From: Desulfobacca_B sp046538075
GTDB taxonomy: Bacteria > Desulfobacterota > Desulfobaccia > Desulfobaccales > Desulfobaccaceae
DNA: 46,597 nucleotides
NCBI GenBank assembly: GCA_046538075.1
Contig: JBKHJN010000022.1
Location: forward strand, 1 to 46,597
Direction: 5' to 3'
The number at the start of each line of letters is the position of its first letter. The first letter of the stretch is position 1. A program made the translations under genes and the position numbers. The notes below the pieces were generated by a model. It saw only the letters and a list, made by a program, of their open reading frames with translations, did no database searches and had not been told where the DNA came from. Shown one piece after another: positions 34,323 through 41,320 of the stretch.

Positions 34323-34808
34323 GTGTGTGATATTATTTGGTGTAAGAAAATGGTGGACGGGAAACCGTGCAACACCGTAAATTATCTGGATCCTTATTGC
34401 TTCTGGAACTGGGAAGGCAAGGTCAACTGTGCCGAATGCGGTACGGTATACTATATCCACATGATCCAGGGGCATATGTATAAAGGTCCGGAGGAAAAGC
34501 CCGGGGAGAAGCCTGACGTCAGCCCGCTTTATGCTGATAAGCCTCTGGATGGCTACTCCAACTATTCGCCGGGCGTCGAAGGCCGGACCCGACCCTTCGA
34601 GTGCCTGCCCCGGCATATCTATTTGGGAGTGCCGGATATGGTGAAGTTCAGCATCCGGGGCCGCCCGGTCCGGGGATGGCGCCCGCAGCCGCCGGACGGG
34701 GGCATCGCTGGGAGCTATCTGTTCAACTGGGATCTGAAGCGGCTTTCTCCCGAGGTCTATGAGGAGTATCTTCGGAAACTCAGGGATGGCGAGGTTAAGG
34801 ACTGGTAA
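34323..34808 (+). CDS. Zinc-ribbon-like protein of the CoA-transferase operon
   Basis: A 161-residue product starting at a GTG (34323), chosen because AGGAGGGAG lies just upstream. A longer ORF start at 34284 would run through this ribosome site. The N-terminus carries C2, C7, a later C (KPC), a C before FWNW, and a CAEC pair in KVNCAECGTVYYI. At least four of these could bind zinc or an Fe-S centre. The C-terminal half is proline- and tryptophan-rich (FSIRGRPVRGWRPQPPDGG), ending in acidic-basic helix KLRDGEVKDW. I do not recognise the family. It sits 14 bp after subunit 2. Confidence 0.72.
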   Translation: MCDIIWCKKMVDGKPCNTVNYLDPYCFWNWEGKVNCAECGTVYYIHMIQGHMYKGPEEKPGEKPDVSPLYADKPLDGYSNYSPGVEGRTRPFECLPRHIYLGVPDMVKFSIRGRPVRGWRPQPPDGGIAGSYLFNWDLKRLSPEVYEEYLRKLRDGEVKDW

Positions 34809-34838
34809 ACTGAGCAGTGATAAGGAAAGGAGTGCCAT

Positions 34839-35075
34839 ATGAACGGTACTGAAGGGTTGACGCCACGACAATTCTTAGATAAAGTCCTGGAGCCGGATAA
34901 AGAAACGGATCATATCTGCTGGCAGTGCGAGCATCTCAAACCGGTGATTAAAGGTTCCAGTTTTCCGCCCGCCGACATCATTGGCTGGTGTATGAAAATC
35001 CACTGGCCGCACTATTGGTGTGTAGCGGAATTCAACGTAGTCAAAAAATGTTTCGCCTTTGAGCAAAAGAAGTAG
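34839..35075 (+). CDS. Small five-cysteine protein, Fe-S or zinc binding
   Basis: The 78-residue protein has cysteines 27 and 30 (HICWQCEH), 51 (GWCMKI), 61 (YWCVAEF) and 71 (KKCFAF). The early CxxC followed by two or three widely spaced cysteines resembles the tiny HiPIP-like subunits (BssB/BssC) of benzylsuccinate and alkylsuccinate synthases, which bind a 4Fe-4S cluster. No glycyl-radical subunit is encoded here, so this resemblance is inference from cysteine spacing and size. Ribosome site AAAGGAGT lies just upstream. The next gene starts 1 bp after its stop. Confidence 0.7.
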   Translation: MNGTEGLTPRQFLDKVLEPDKETDHICWQCEHLKPVIKGSSFPPADIIGWCMKIHWPHYWCVAEFNVVKKCFAFEQKK

Positions 35076-35076
35076 G

Positions 35077-35409
35077 ATGGAAGACAACGTCCGTAAAGAA
35101 CTCGAAGTCCTGAAGACCATGGTCCTCAACTGGAAGACGAGTTATCTCGGGTTTGCCACCCCTGAGGGGGGGGATGAATATCTGGCGGAGGAATTCTCCG
35201 CCGAGATTGCAGAGCACATCTCCCCCTTTGTGATGCGGTTGTTTGCCTGTAAATACCTCACCTCCGATGAGGTCAGTGACTTCATGGATGTTTGTTATAA
35301 TGAGGTGGAAGACCTGCGCCAAACTTTAGAAGCTTTGGCGGCTCCACCTCAGAAAAAAGGAATATGGGTTAAGTTTGTCGAGCACACCAAGGAGGTGTGG
35401 CGGAAATAA
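35077..35409 (+). CDS. Helical small protein of unknown function in the CoA-transferase operon
   Basis: The 110-residue protein begins MEDNVRKELEVLKTMVLNWKTSY and is predicted mostly helical by its residue pattern. It contains LAEEFSAEIAEHISPFVMRLFACKYL and a C-terminal LRQTLEALAAPPQKKG. I start it at ATG 35077, one base after the previous stop, because the upstream TTG would lie inside that gene. No metal motif or catalytic residue is obvious and no family is recognised. Tight spacing implies co-expression. Confidence 0.62.
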   Translation: MEDNVRKELEVLKTMVLNWKTSYLGFATPEGGDEYLAEEFSAEIAEHISPFVMRLFACKYLTSDEVSDFMDVCYNEVEDLRQTLEALAAPPQKKGIWVKFVEHTKEVWRK

Positions 35410-35511
35410 GCACAGCTCATAAGATTAGGCAGAGTTATGTTGTTTAACCGCCTAACCCGTGGTGAGAGTGGGACCGAACATCGTGGTATTTAAAATATAA
35501 GGAGGGTAAGC

Positions 35512-35937
35512 ATGCCAGCAAAATGTCGTGTTGGTGTATGCGGATTCGACCCCATGCTCGTCAAAGGATATGTCAAGACCGGCTTTAGAGCCTTGTGGTG
35601 GCATATACCTGATGAGCTTTATGAGGAATTTAAAGTTAAGCCGAATGATAAAATTTCAGGCAAGATCCTGAAGGTTTATACCGGCAAGACCGGGCAGGCG
35701 ACCCACGAGCCCAATGAGACCTTCCACTGGAAGTTCTCGCGGGAGTCGGGACTAGCGGTGTTGCTGCCCCCAGAGATTATCACCAAATATGAGCTCACCG
35801 AGTTCCATTTTCTAGAACTGGTGATTGAAAGCATTAACGAGGAGCCGGTCTATGCCGGTGAAGAGAAGATGAGCACCAAGTGGTGGCCGGAAGAGAAGAT
35901 GAAACTGGGGTTCACCCTGGATTACATCCCGGCCTAG
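35512..35937 (+). CDS. Unknown beta-rich protein at the end of the CoA-transferase operon
   Basis: A 141-residue protein starting MPAKCRVGVCGFDPMLVKGYVKTGFRALWWHIPDELYEEF, then VKPNDKISGKILKVYTG, which reads like a small barrel or AbrB-like swapped hairpin. The C-terminus is FLELVIESINEEPVYAGEEK and a WWPEEKMKLGFTLDYIPA tail. No family is recognised with confidence. It has an excellent ATAAGGAGGG ribosome site and follows the previous gene after 102 bp. A G/C-rich hairpin follows, so it is likely the last gene of the transcript. Confidence 0.68.
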   Translation: MPAKCRVGVCGFDPMLVKGYVKTGFRALWWHIPDELYEEFKVKPNDKISGKILKVYTGKTGQATHEPNETFHWKFSRESGLAVLLPPEIITKYELTEFHFLELVIESINEEPVYAGEEKMSTKWWPEEKMKLGFTLDYIPA

Positions 35938-35958
35938 CTCAACTAATGAAATAACCAG

Positions 35959-35998
35959 ATCCCTCTCCCCAGAATGTTGGGGAGGGGGATATATATCC
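35959..35998. repeat. G/C-rich palindrome after the CoA-transferase operon
   Basis: ATCCCTCTCCCC pairs with GGGGAGGGGGAT across an 8-nt loop (35959-35990), followed by ATATATCCC. The hairpin could act as a terminator or mRNA-stabilising end, although no T-run follows. It shares its layout with the element near 16686-16722. Confidence 0.5.
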
Positions 35999-36145
35999 CT
36001 CGACAGCTGTCCGACTAGGTCATCCAAGTCCTCCCAATTCCAAGCAACGGCTAGTCCTGACGATCTCCAATCCTCAAATATTCTTGAGAATTTTACTAGA
36101 TTAAATTATGATTATCGAAGCATCAATATTAGTAAAGGAGCAGAT

Positions 36146-37381
36146 ATGACCAAAACTACTAAAGGCGAAGACCACCAGGATCCGCAACTGGAGCAAGACG
36201 CTCAAAGGCCAGCGGAGTCGCAACTGGAGGAACCGCTGCATCCGGGTTGGCAGACTTTGGCCCAAGTTTTTCAGAGTAGCGATCAATTTTTTGAAAGGTT
36301 CCTCTATCTGCTGGGCTATGATTATTCATCCAACGTCTATGTCATTACCGGCGACTATCTGACTGTGGTAGATCCGGGCAACGACTACACCATGTTTATG
36401 GACCTGTTCCGACGCGGGTTTAAGCCCACCGAGGTTAAGAAGATTGTTCTCACCCACGGACACCGGGATCACGCCATGGGGGCCTTTGAATTTATCAGAT
36501 CATACCCCAGCATTATCCAGACCGGGGGGTTTGAGTTGATTCTCCACCAAGAAAGCCCCCAGGTCATGAAGAAGGCGATCACCGATTTCGGCTGCCGTTT
36601 TACCGAAGTCAAAGGCGGAGAGATACTGGAGCTCAGTGGACTGGACTGGGAAGTGATCTATACCCCGGGCCACACCATTGACGGAATCACCCTTTACCAT
36701 GCGCCCTCGAAAACCGCAATTACCGGAGACACGGTGTTACCGCATGCCATGGCTGAAGCAGACCAGAATGCCGGCGGCCGGTTGGATCACTATTTATTTG
36801 GGGTAAAATCCTTACTCAAGAAGGATATTGCCAATGTCCTGCCCGGACATGGCATACCGGTGGCGGGCTTGGGCAACCAGGTAGTGGAACAGACCTACGA
36901 GAGTCTGATGCTTACAGTTATTGGGGTTAAGGACCAAATTCCTTGGGTAGATGGGGCGGCCAAACTGGTGCAAAAAGGCCTGCTGGAAGAGGCGGTATTT
37001 TGCTGCGACAAAGAATTAAGCCGTCAACCCGAAAATATGACCGCCTTACAATTAAAGGCTTTCTGTTTGATCGATTTAAACCGCTGTCAGGAATCTCTGG
37101 AGCTGCTGGATAAAATCCTGGCCCAGCAACCGGACAACGCCCATGCCCTGACCGGCAAAGGGCAGGCATTATTGGGGGAAGGCAAATACGACGACAGCAT
37201 CGAATATTTCGATCGGGCTTTGCAGATCAACCCCAACCTGAAAGAGGCCCAAATTTTTAAAGGCATGGCCCTGTATCTGGCCGGACGGTATGACGAAGCC
37301 ATGGATATCGAGGCCTTCAGCAGTGAGTTTATCAGCCGCTTTAAGGAGGAGTTGGCCACCAAGGTCCAGCCGCCAAAATGA
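36146..37381 (+). CDS. Metallo-beta-lactamase-fold protein with C-terminal TPR domain
   Basis: The 411-residue protein has an MBL domain in its N-terminal 270 residues: VVDPGND, the HxHxDH zinc site THGHRDHAMGAF, YTPGHTIDG, ITGDTV and VLPGHG. About three TPR units follow, visible as QPENMTALQLKAFCLIDL, QPDNAHALTGKGQALLGEGKYDDSIEYFD and NPNLKEAQIFKGMALYLAGRYDEA. All zinc ligands appear present, so a hydrolase (thioester or lactone) or redox role is plausible. The TPR would bind a protein partner. The gene has a strong AAAGGAG site and sits 208 bp after the CoA-transferase operon on the same strand, so it may belong to the same pathway; a CoA-thioesterase role is only a guess. Confidence 0.87.
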   Translation: MTKTTKGEDHQDPQLEQDAQRPAESQLEEPLHPGWQTLAQVFQSSDQFFERFLYLLGYDYSSNVYVITGDYLTVVDPGNDYTMFMDLFRRGFKPTEVKKIVLTHGHRDHAMGAFEFIRSYPSIIQTGGFELILHQESPQVMKKAITDFGCRFTEVKGGEILELSGLDWEVIYTPGHTIDGITLYHAPSKTAITGDTVLPHAMAEADQNAGGRLDHYLFGVKSLLKKDIANVLPGHGIPVAGLGNQVVEQTYESLMLTVIGVKDQIPWVDGAAKLVQKGLLEEAVFCCDKELSRQPENMTALQLKAFCLIDLNRCQESLELLDKILAQQPDNAHALTGKGQALLGEGKYDDSIEYFDRALQINPNLKEAQIFKGMALYLAGRYDEAMDIEAFSSEFISRFKEELATKVQPPK

Positions 37382-37447
37382 TCTGCTGGCGCTAACTTAA
37401 TTTAGGTAAGCGGCAAGACACAAGGGCTGACGCGGCCAAGGCTTTGT

Positions 37448-38326
37448 TTAGCTAAGGGTGGAGGTCTGGCGGCCTTGCGGATGGGCCTGGAGCCAGGCTT
37501 TGAGGTTTAGTACCAACTCATAGGTCAGGTGGCGTTGGTGGGGTCCTTTCCCTAATTCTATTCCTGGTTTGTTGGCCCCATGGAAATCCGAACCGCCGGT
37601 AACCAAAAGACCCAAGTCCTGGGTTAGCCTGAGGTAATCGGCTTGCATGGCCGGGGTATGCTCAGGATAGTAGACCTCCAGGCCGAGCAGCCCCAGTTCT
37701 TGCAATTCCTGTAATTGGGCTTTCAATTGGTTCAGGCCCAACCCTAATGTAAATGGATGGGCGAGAACCGGTATGCCCTGAGTCTGACGAATCAGGGCGA
37801 TGGCTTCCGCCGGAGGAAGTCGAAATTTGGGCACATAAGCCGGCCCGCCCTGGCGTAGATAGAGATCGAAGGCCTCTTGTAAGTCCTTCACATAACCTTT
37901 GATTACCAGGACCCGGGCAATATGCGGCCGGCCAATCTGACCGCTCCCCGACACCTGTAGCACATCTTCCCAAGAAATTGCCAATCCCAGCTGGTTCAAT
38001 TTTTCAACAATACGGGGATTGCGATGGACCCGGGCTTCCTTTAACACCTGCAGGCGCTGGTTAAAAAATGGCTGCTGGTAATCAATGAAATATCCCAGGA
38101 TATGCATAGTCCCTTCCGGAAAATCGGCACTGATCTCAATTCCCGGAATCACCTCAACCCCTAGCTGGTCTCCGGTCTGGATGGCTTCGGGGACCCCATC
38201 GATGGTATCATGATCGGTCAGCGCCATGGCCTTAAGGCCCCGATCTCGAGCCAGGGCTACTACCTCTCGGGGCCTGAAAGAGCCATCCGAAGCAGTCGAA
38301 TGAGTGTGTAAGTCCACATAGTCCAT
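37448..38326 (-). CDS. PHP-domain phosphoesterase
   Basis: The 292-residue protein starts MDYVDLHTHSTASDGSFRPREVV, followed by MALTDHDTIDGV and VIPGIEISADF, with HPFTLGLGLN, LEVYYPEHTPAM and GGSDFHGANKPG later. These are the metal-ligand motifs of the PHP family of the YciV/RNase AM type, which act on 3',5'-nucleoside bisphosphates or RNA ends. All motifs appear intact. It is transcribed from the strand opposite the CoA-transferase genes. Confidence 0.9.
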   Translation of the reverse strand: MDYVDLHTHSTASDGSFRPREVVALARDRGLKAMALTDHDTIDGVPEAIQTGDQLGVEVIPGIEISADFPEGTMHILGYFIDYQQPFFNQRLQVLKEARVHRNPRIVEKLNQLGLAISWEDVLQVSGSGQIGRPHIARVLVIKGYVKDLQEAFDLYLRQGGPAYVPKFRLPPAEAIALIRQTQGIPVLAHPFTLGLGLNQLKAQLQELQELGLLGLEVYYPEHTPAMQADYLRLTQDLGLLVTGGSDFHGANKPGIELGKGPHQRHLTYELVLNLKAWLQAHPQGRQTSTLS

Positions 38327-38673
38327 GATATGGCCTCAACCTTTAAAGTTTAACAAGCAACTCCATCCTGTTAGAACCCAGCAGATTAACCAGGAGGTCT
38401 TTTCTGGGCCAGGACTGCCCACCCCATAACATCTCGGGGTGCCAAGCGATCCAACAAGCGACCCAGGAGATAGAGAAAATATTGTCCAGGGGCCATAATC
38501 ACCGACGCCGCTGTCCAGCGCCACTGCCGGGGCAGCCATCCTAAAAGGTTGATTCCCAATTTTACTAGCTTTTCACCCAAACGGGTAAAAAGAAAGGTAT
38601 AAAGGCCGGCCACCGGTTCCAGGGCTACCACTGCCAGATTGCCGCGCTGGAGCAGATGGGTCAGCCCATAGGA

Positions 38674-38710
38674 GGTAAATCGGTAATAGTCATGGGGTTC
38701 ATAATGCAAA
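38674..38710. repeat. 37-bp direct repeat, copy 1
   Basis: Identical to 38750-38786 over 37 bp with a 76-bp period. It encodes LHYEPHDYYRFT on the minus strand and marks the frameshifting insertion in the methyltransferase gene. Confidence 0.9.
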
Positions 38711-38749
38711 CCTTCCTGATAGCCGGGCAGAGGCGTAAACGGGGCCCAG

Positions 38750-38786
38750 GGTAAATCGGTAATAGTCATGGGGTTCATAATGCAAA
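38750..38786. repeat. 37-bp direct repeat, copy 2
   Basis: Second identical copy; the 39 bp between the copies match nothing else nearby. Confidence 0.9.
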
Positions 38787-39275
38787 GGCCACATCTGGGG
38801 AGTGGTCAGGTAAAGCCAGCCCTGGGGTTTTAGGATGCGAAAGGCTTCTTCGAGGGCAACCTCGGGGGTGGGGACATGTTCCAAAATTTCGGTCATAATA
38901 ACCCCGGCAAAACTGCTGTCCCTAAAAGGCAGAGCCAGAGTGGAACCCACCACCTGGACTACCGGGGTCGTCACCTGGTCCAAAGAAACTATTTGACAAT
39001 CGGGTAGTTCCGGATGATAGGGCCCCCAACCCGCCCCCAGATCAGCCACCCGGCCTTTTAAGTGCGGCACCCCCAGACGCCGAAAAACCAGGAGTTGACA
39101 TCGCTTGAGGGGGAAAAACTTTAGCTCGTTTGCTGACCACAAGACTTTTGGCAACCGCCCCAACAAATCTGCTGAATTTCACGCATCATTACAACCCAAG
39201 ACTGCGGGTTAGGTGTTTCTCGTGCTATGGGTCTATATGAGAATAAATCTTCCAAGCCAGTCAATCTAAGGCCGT

Positions 39276-39315
39276 AAAAAACCCGGAGGCAGGAGCATCC
39301 GGCCTCCGGGTTTTT
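39276..39315. terminator. Bidirectional intrinsic terminator
   Basis: A long stem (AACCCGGAGGC against GCCTCCGGGTT) has a run of A on the left and T on the right, so it works on both strands. It lies just past the acyl-CoA ligase stop codon. Confidence 0.85.
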
Positions 39316-39325
39316 AGCTAAAAAT

Positions 39326-41005
39326 TTAGGCCAGTCTGAATTTATTGGGGTATTCGTCGTACAATCGGCGCATATCCTTTTTGATCATCTTGCCGGTGGG
39401 GGTCCGGGGGATGGCTTCCAGGAACACCACTTCCCGGGGCAGCTTGTATTTGGCCAAGACGTCAATGCAAGAATTAACGATTTCTCTGGCTAATTCCTCA
39501 GAGGGCTTATGGCCGGCTTCCAGTTCGACCATGGCGGTGGTCCGCTGGCCGATGACTTCATCAGGGATGCCGACCACCCCTGAATCCCGGACCGCGGGAT
39601 GGCGGATCAAAGCGTCTTCAATCTCGGAGGGGGCCAAGCGGAAGCCGGAAGACTTGATCATATCATCTTCCCGAGCCTGGAAATAAACGAAGCCATCCTT
39701 ATCCATGTAAACGGCATCGCCCATCATATTATAGCCGTCTTTAATGCCCTTCTTCATAGTCTTGAGGAGCTTGTTTTCCTGGATATAAGGCTTCCAGTAG
39801 ACCGTGCCGGTGGGGCCTTTGACCAGCATGCTGCCCACTTCACCGGGGGCACACTCATGTCCCTCAACGTTAACCACCTTGATCTCAAAACCGGGCAGGG
39901 CCTTGCCAATGGAGTCAGGTACTGGAAATTCACTCATGGTGTTAGAGGTTACCAGGTGAACCATTTCGGTCGCCCCCAGGCCTTCCCAGATGGGCATACC
40001 GGTCTTTTTCTCCCAGGCTGCCAAGGTCTTGCCGGTCAAAGCATCGCCGCCGGTGGTATACATCCGCACACTGCTGCGATCATAATCATCGAAATTGGGC
40101 ATTTCCAGCAGCTTCCGGTAGGCGGTGGGCAGACCGGTGACGACATTGACCTTATGCTTCTGGATAGTGGACATCATGTCATCCGGAGTGAATTTGGGCA
40201 ACAGCGAGATGGTCGCCCCCGCCGCAAAGGGGATCAGACAGAAGGTGCCATAGCCGGCGGCAAAGGAGACCGGGGCTGAGCCGCCGAGCACCTCGCCGGG
40301 TTTAAGCTTATAAACATATTTATTAACTAAATGGGATTCGACAATAACCTCTTTGACAAAATGGACGCAACCCTTGGGCTGACCGGTGGTCCCGGAAGTA
40401 TACAGAATGACGCCGATGTCATCCATATTGAGTTTGTAGTTTTCAAAGGCATCCGGGGCCTTACCCATCAGTTCTTCAAAGCACAGAAATCCCTTCGCCT
40501 TAACTGCATCAGGAGCGCCTCCCACCACGATAATCTTAGTGGGAAACTGGAATTCGTGCTTGCCCTCTTCTACCGCCCCCATCAACGGAGCGCTGACCGC
40601 AAAGACGGCAAACTCGGCATTATTTAAGGTAAAGGAAATCTCTTCCCTGGCCCATAGCGGAGATACCGGCACCGGGATGGCCCCCACTTTCTGAATGCCA
40701 AAATTGATGGCTACTGCCTGGGGGGTATTGGTCATCCGGATGCCCACCCGGTCCTGGGCCATGACGCCTAAGTCTTTCAGGATATTGGCAAATTTATTAG
40801 CCTGTTTCAAAAGCTCGTTATAGGTAACCTTCTGGTCGCCAAACAGGACGGCAACGTTATCGCCTCGACCCTCTTTGACATGCTTGTCGAGAAATTCTTC
40901 GGCAATGTTTACCTGCTCCGGCAGATCTTTGAACTCAGCCGGAACTGGTTCATCCGGCCAGAGTTCCCGGGGGGGTAAATAATCTGCAGGGATCTCTTTC
41001 TTCAT
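39326..41005 (-). CDS. AMP-forming acyl/aryl-CoA ligase (aminobenzoate/benzoate-CoA ligase type)
   Basis: The 559-residue adenylating enzyme starts with DYLPPRELWPD, as in 2-aminobenzoate-CoA ligases. It has the phosphate loop YTSGTTGQPKG (about residues 202-212), the YNMMGDAVYMDKDGFVYFQAREDDMIKSSGFRLAP hinge region, and the terminal PRTPTGKMIKKD with the catalytic lysine. It activates a carboxylic acid with ATP and CoA in the cytosol. The substrate pocket was not assigned, so the aromatic preference is inference. A sigma-70-like promoter (41080-41108) and its own terminator make it monocistronic. It lies between a porin gene and the CoA-transferase cluster, which suggests that an imported acid is its substrate. 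Confidence 0.88.
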   Translation of the reverse strand: MKKEIPADYLPPRELWPDEPVPAEFKDLPEQVNIAEEFLDKHVKEGRGDNVAVLFGDQKVTYNELLKQANKFANILKDLGVMAQDRVGIRMTNTPQAVAINFGIQKVGAIPVPVSPLWAREEISFTLNNAEFAVFAVSAPLMGAVEEGKHEFQFPTKIIVVGGAPDAVKAKGFLCFEELMGKAPDAFENYKLNMDDIGVILYTSGTTGQPKGCVHFVKEVIVESHLVNKYVYKLKPGEVLGGSAPVSFAAGYGTFCLIPFAAGATISLLPKFTPDDMMSTIQKHKVNVVTGLPTAYRKLLEMPNFDDYDRSSVRMYTTGGDALTGKTLAAWEKKTGMPIWEGLGATEMVHLVTSNTMSEFPVPDSIGKALPGFEIKVVNVEGHECAPGEVGSMLVKGPTGTVYWKPYIQENKLLKTMKKGIKDGYNMMGDAVYMDKDGFVYFQAREDDMIKSSGFRLAPSEIEDALIRHPAVRDSGVVGIPDEVIGQRTTAMVELEAGHKPSEELAREIVNSCIDVLAKYKLPREVVFLEAIPRTPTGKMIKKDMRRLYDEYPNKFRLA

Positions 41006-41079
41006 AAGCCTTAACCTCCTTGGGTGGATTAATTAAATAATAATTTTTTACCCTTTTACAATCACACTAAATCATGTGA

Positions 41080-41108
41080 ATCGTATAACAATCCCTCCCC
41101 CTTGTCAA
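41080..41108 (-). promoter_or_regulatory. Sigma-70-type promoter of the acyl-CoA ligase
   Basis: On the minus strand, a perfect -35 TTGACA (41108-41103) and -10 TACGAT (41085-41080) are separated by 17 bp, about 75 bp before the start codon, which is preceded by AAGGAGG. Confidence 0.6.
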
Positions 41109-41263
41109 GAAATTTGCGAGGCCTGGTCCGGTCAAAAGAATTATATCGTTTTTAGCCCCAGAAAAAATGTCGGCTGCTCTCTTGCCAGGAACGGCAAATA
41201 ATCGAAGTTTGGGAGCATCTTTACAACCTCCTCAGTTAAGTTAAAACAGAATAGAAAATTCTT

Positions 41264-41293
41264 AAAAAAATAAGGGCCTCCCGGAGGAGGCCC
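41264..41293 (-). terminator. Intrinsic terminator of the porin gene
   Basis: An 8-bp stem GGGCCTCC/GGAGGCCC (41274-41293) is followed on the minus strand by TTATTTTTTT. It is 28 bp past the porin stop codon. Confidence 0.85.
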
Positions 41294-41320
41294 AGTCTTT
41301 AGGAGAATTTTTCGGTCGGT

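Larger units (their letters stand above)
38386..39166 (-). pseudogene. SAM-dependent methyltransferase, frameshifted by a 76-bp insertion
   Basis: The 5' part (38699-39166) encodes the class I methyltransferase start (GRVADLGAGWGPYHPEL, VVQVVGSTLALPFRDSSFAGVIMTEILEHVP) up to TTPQMWPLHYEPHDYYRFT. The 3' part (38386-38778), in another frame, repeats LHYEPHDYYRFT and continues SYGLTHLLQRGNLAVV to the C-terminus. Removing 76 bp (one copy of a 37-bp direct repeat plus 39 bp between the copies) restores one continuous reading frame. The gene is therefore most simply a methyltransferase recently broken by a partial duplication; the insertion length is not a multiple of three. An assembly error in a repeat is the alternative. 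Confidence 0.72.

Noticed and set aside
39599..40279. 226-residue plus-strand ORF antisense to the acyl-CoA ligase
   Set aside because: The minus-strand ligase is unambiguous; the antisense frame is a composition artefact of GC-rich codon usage.
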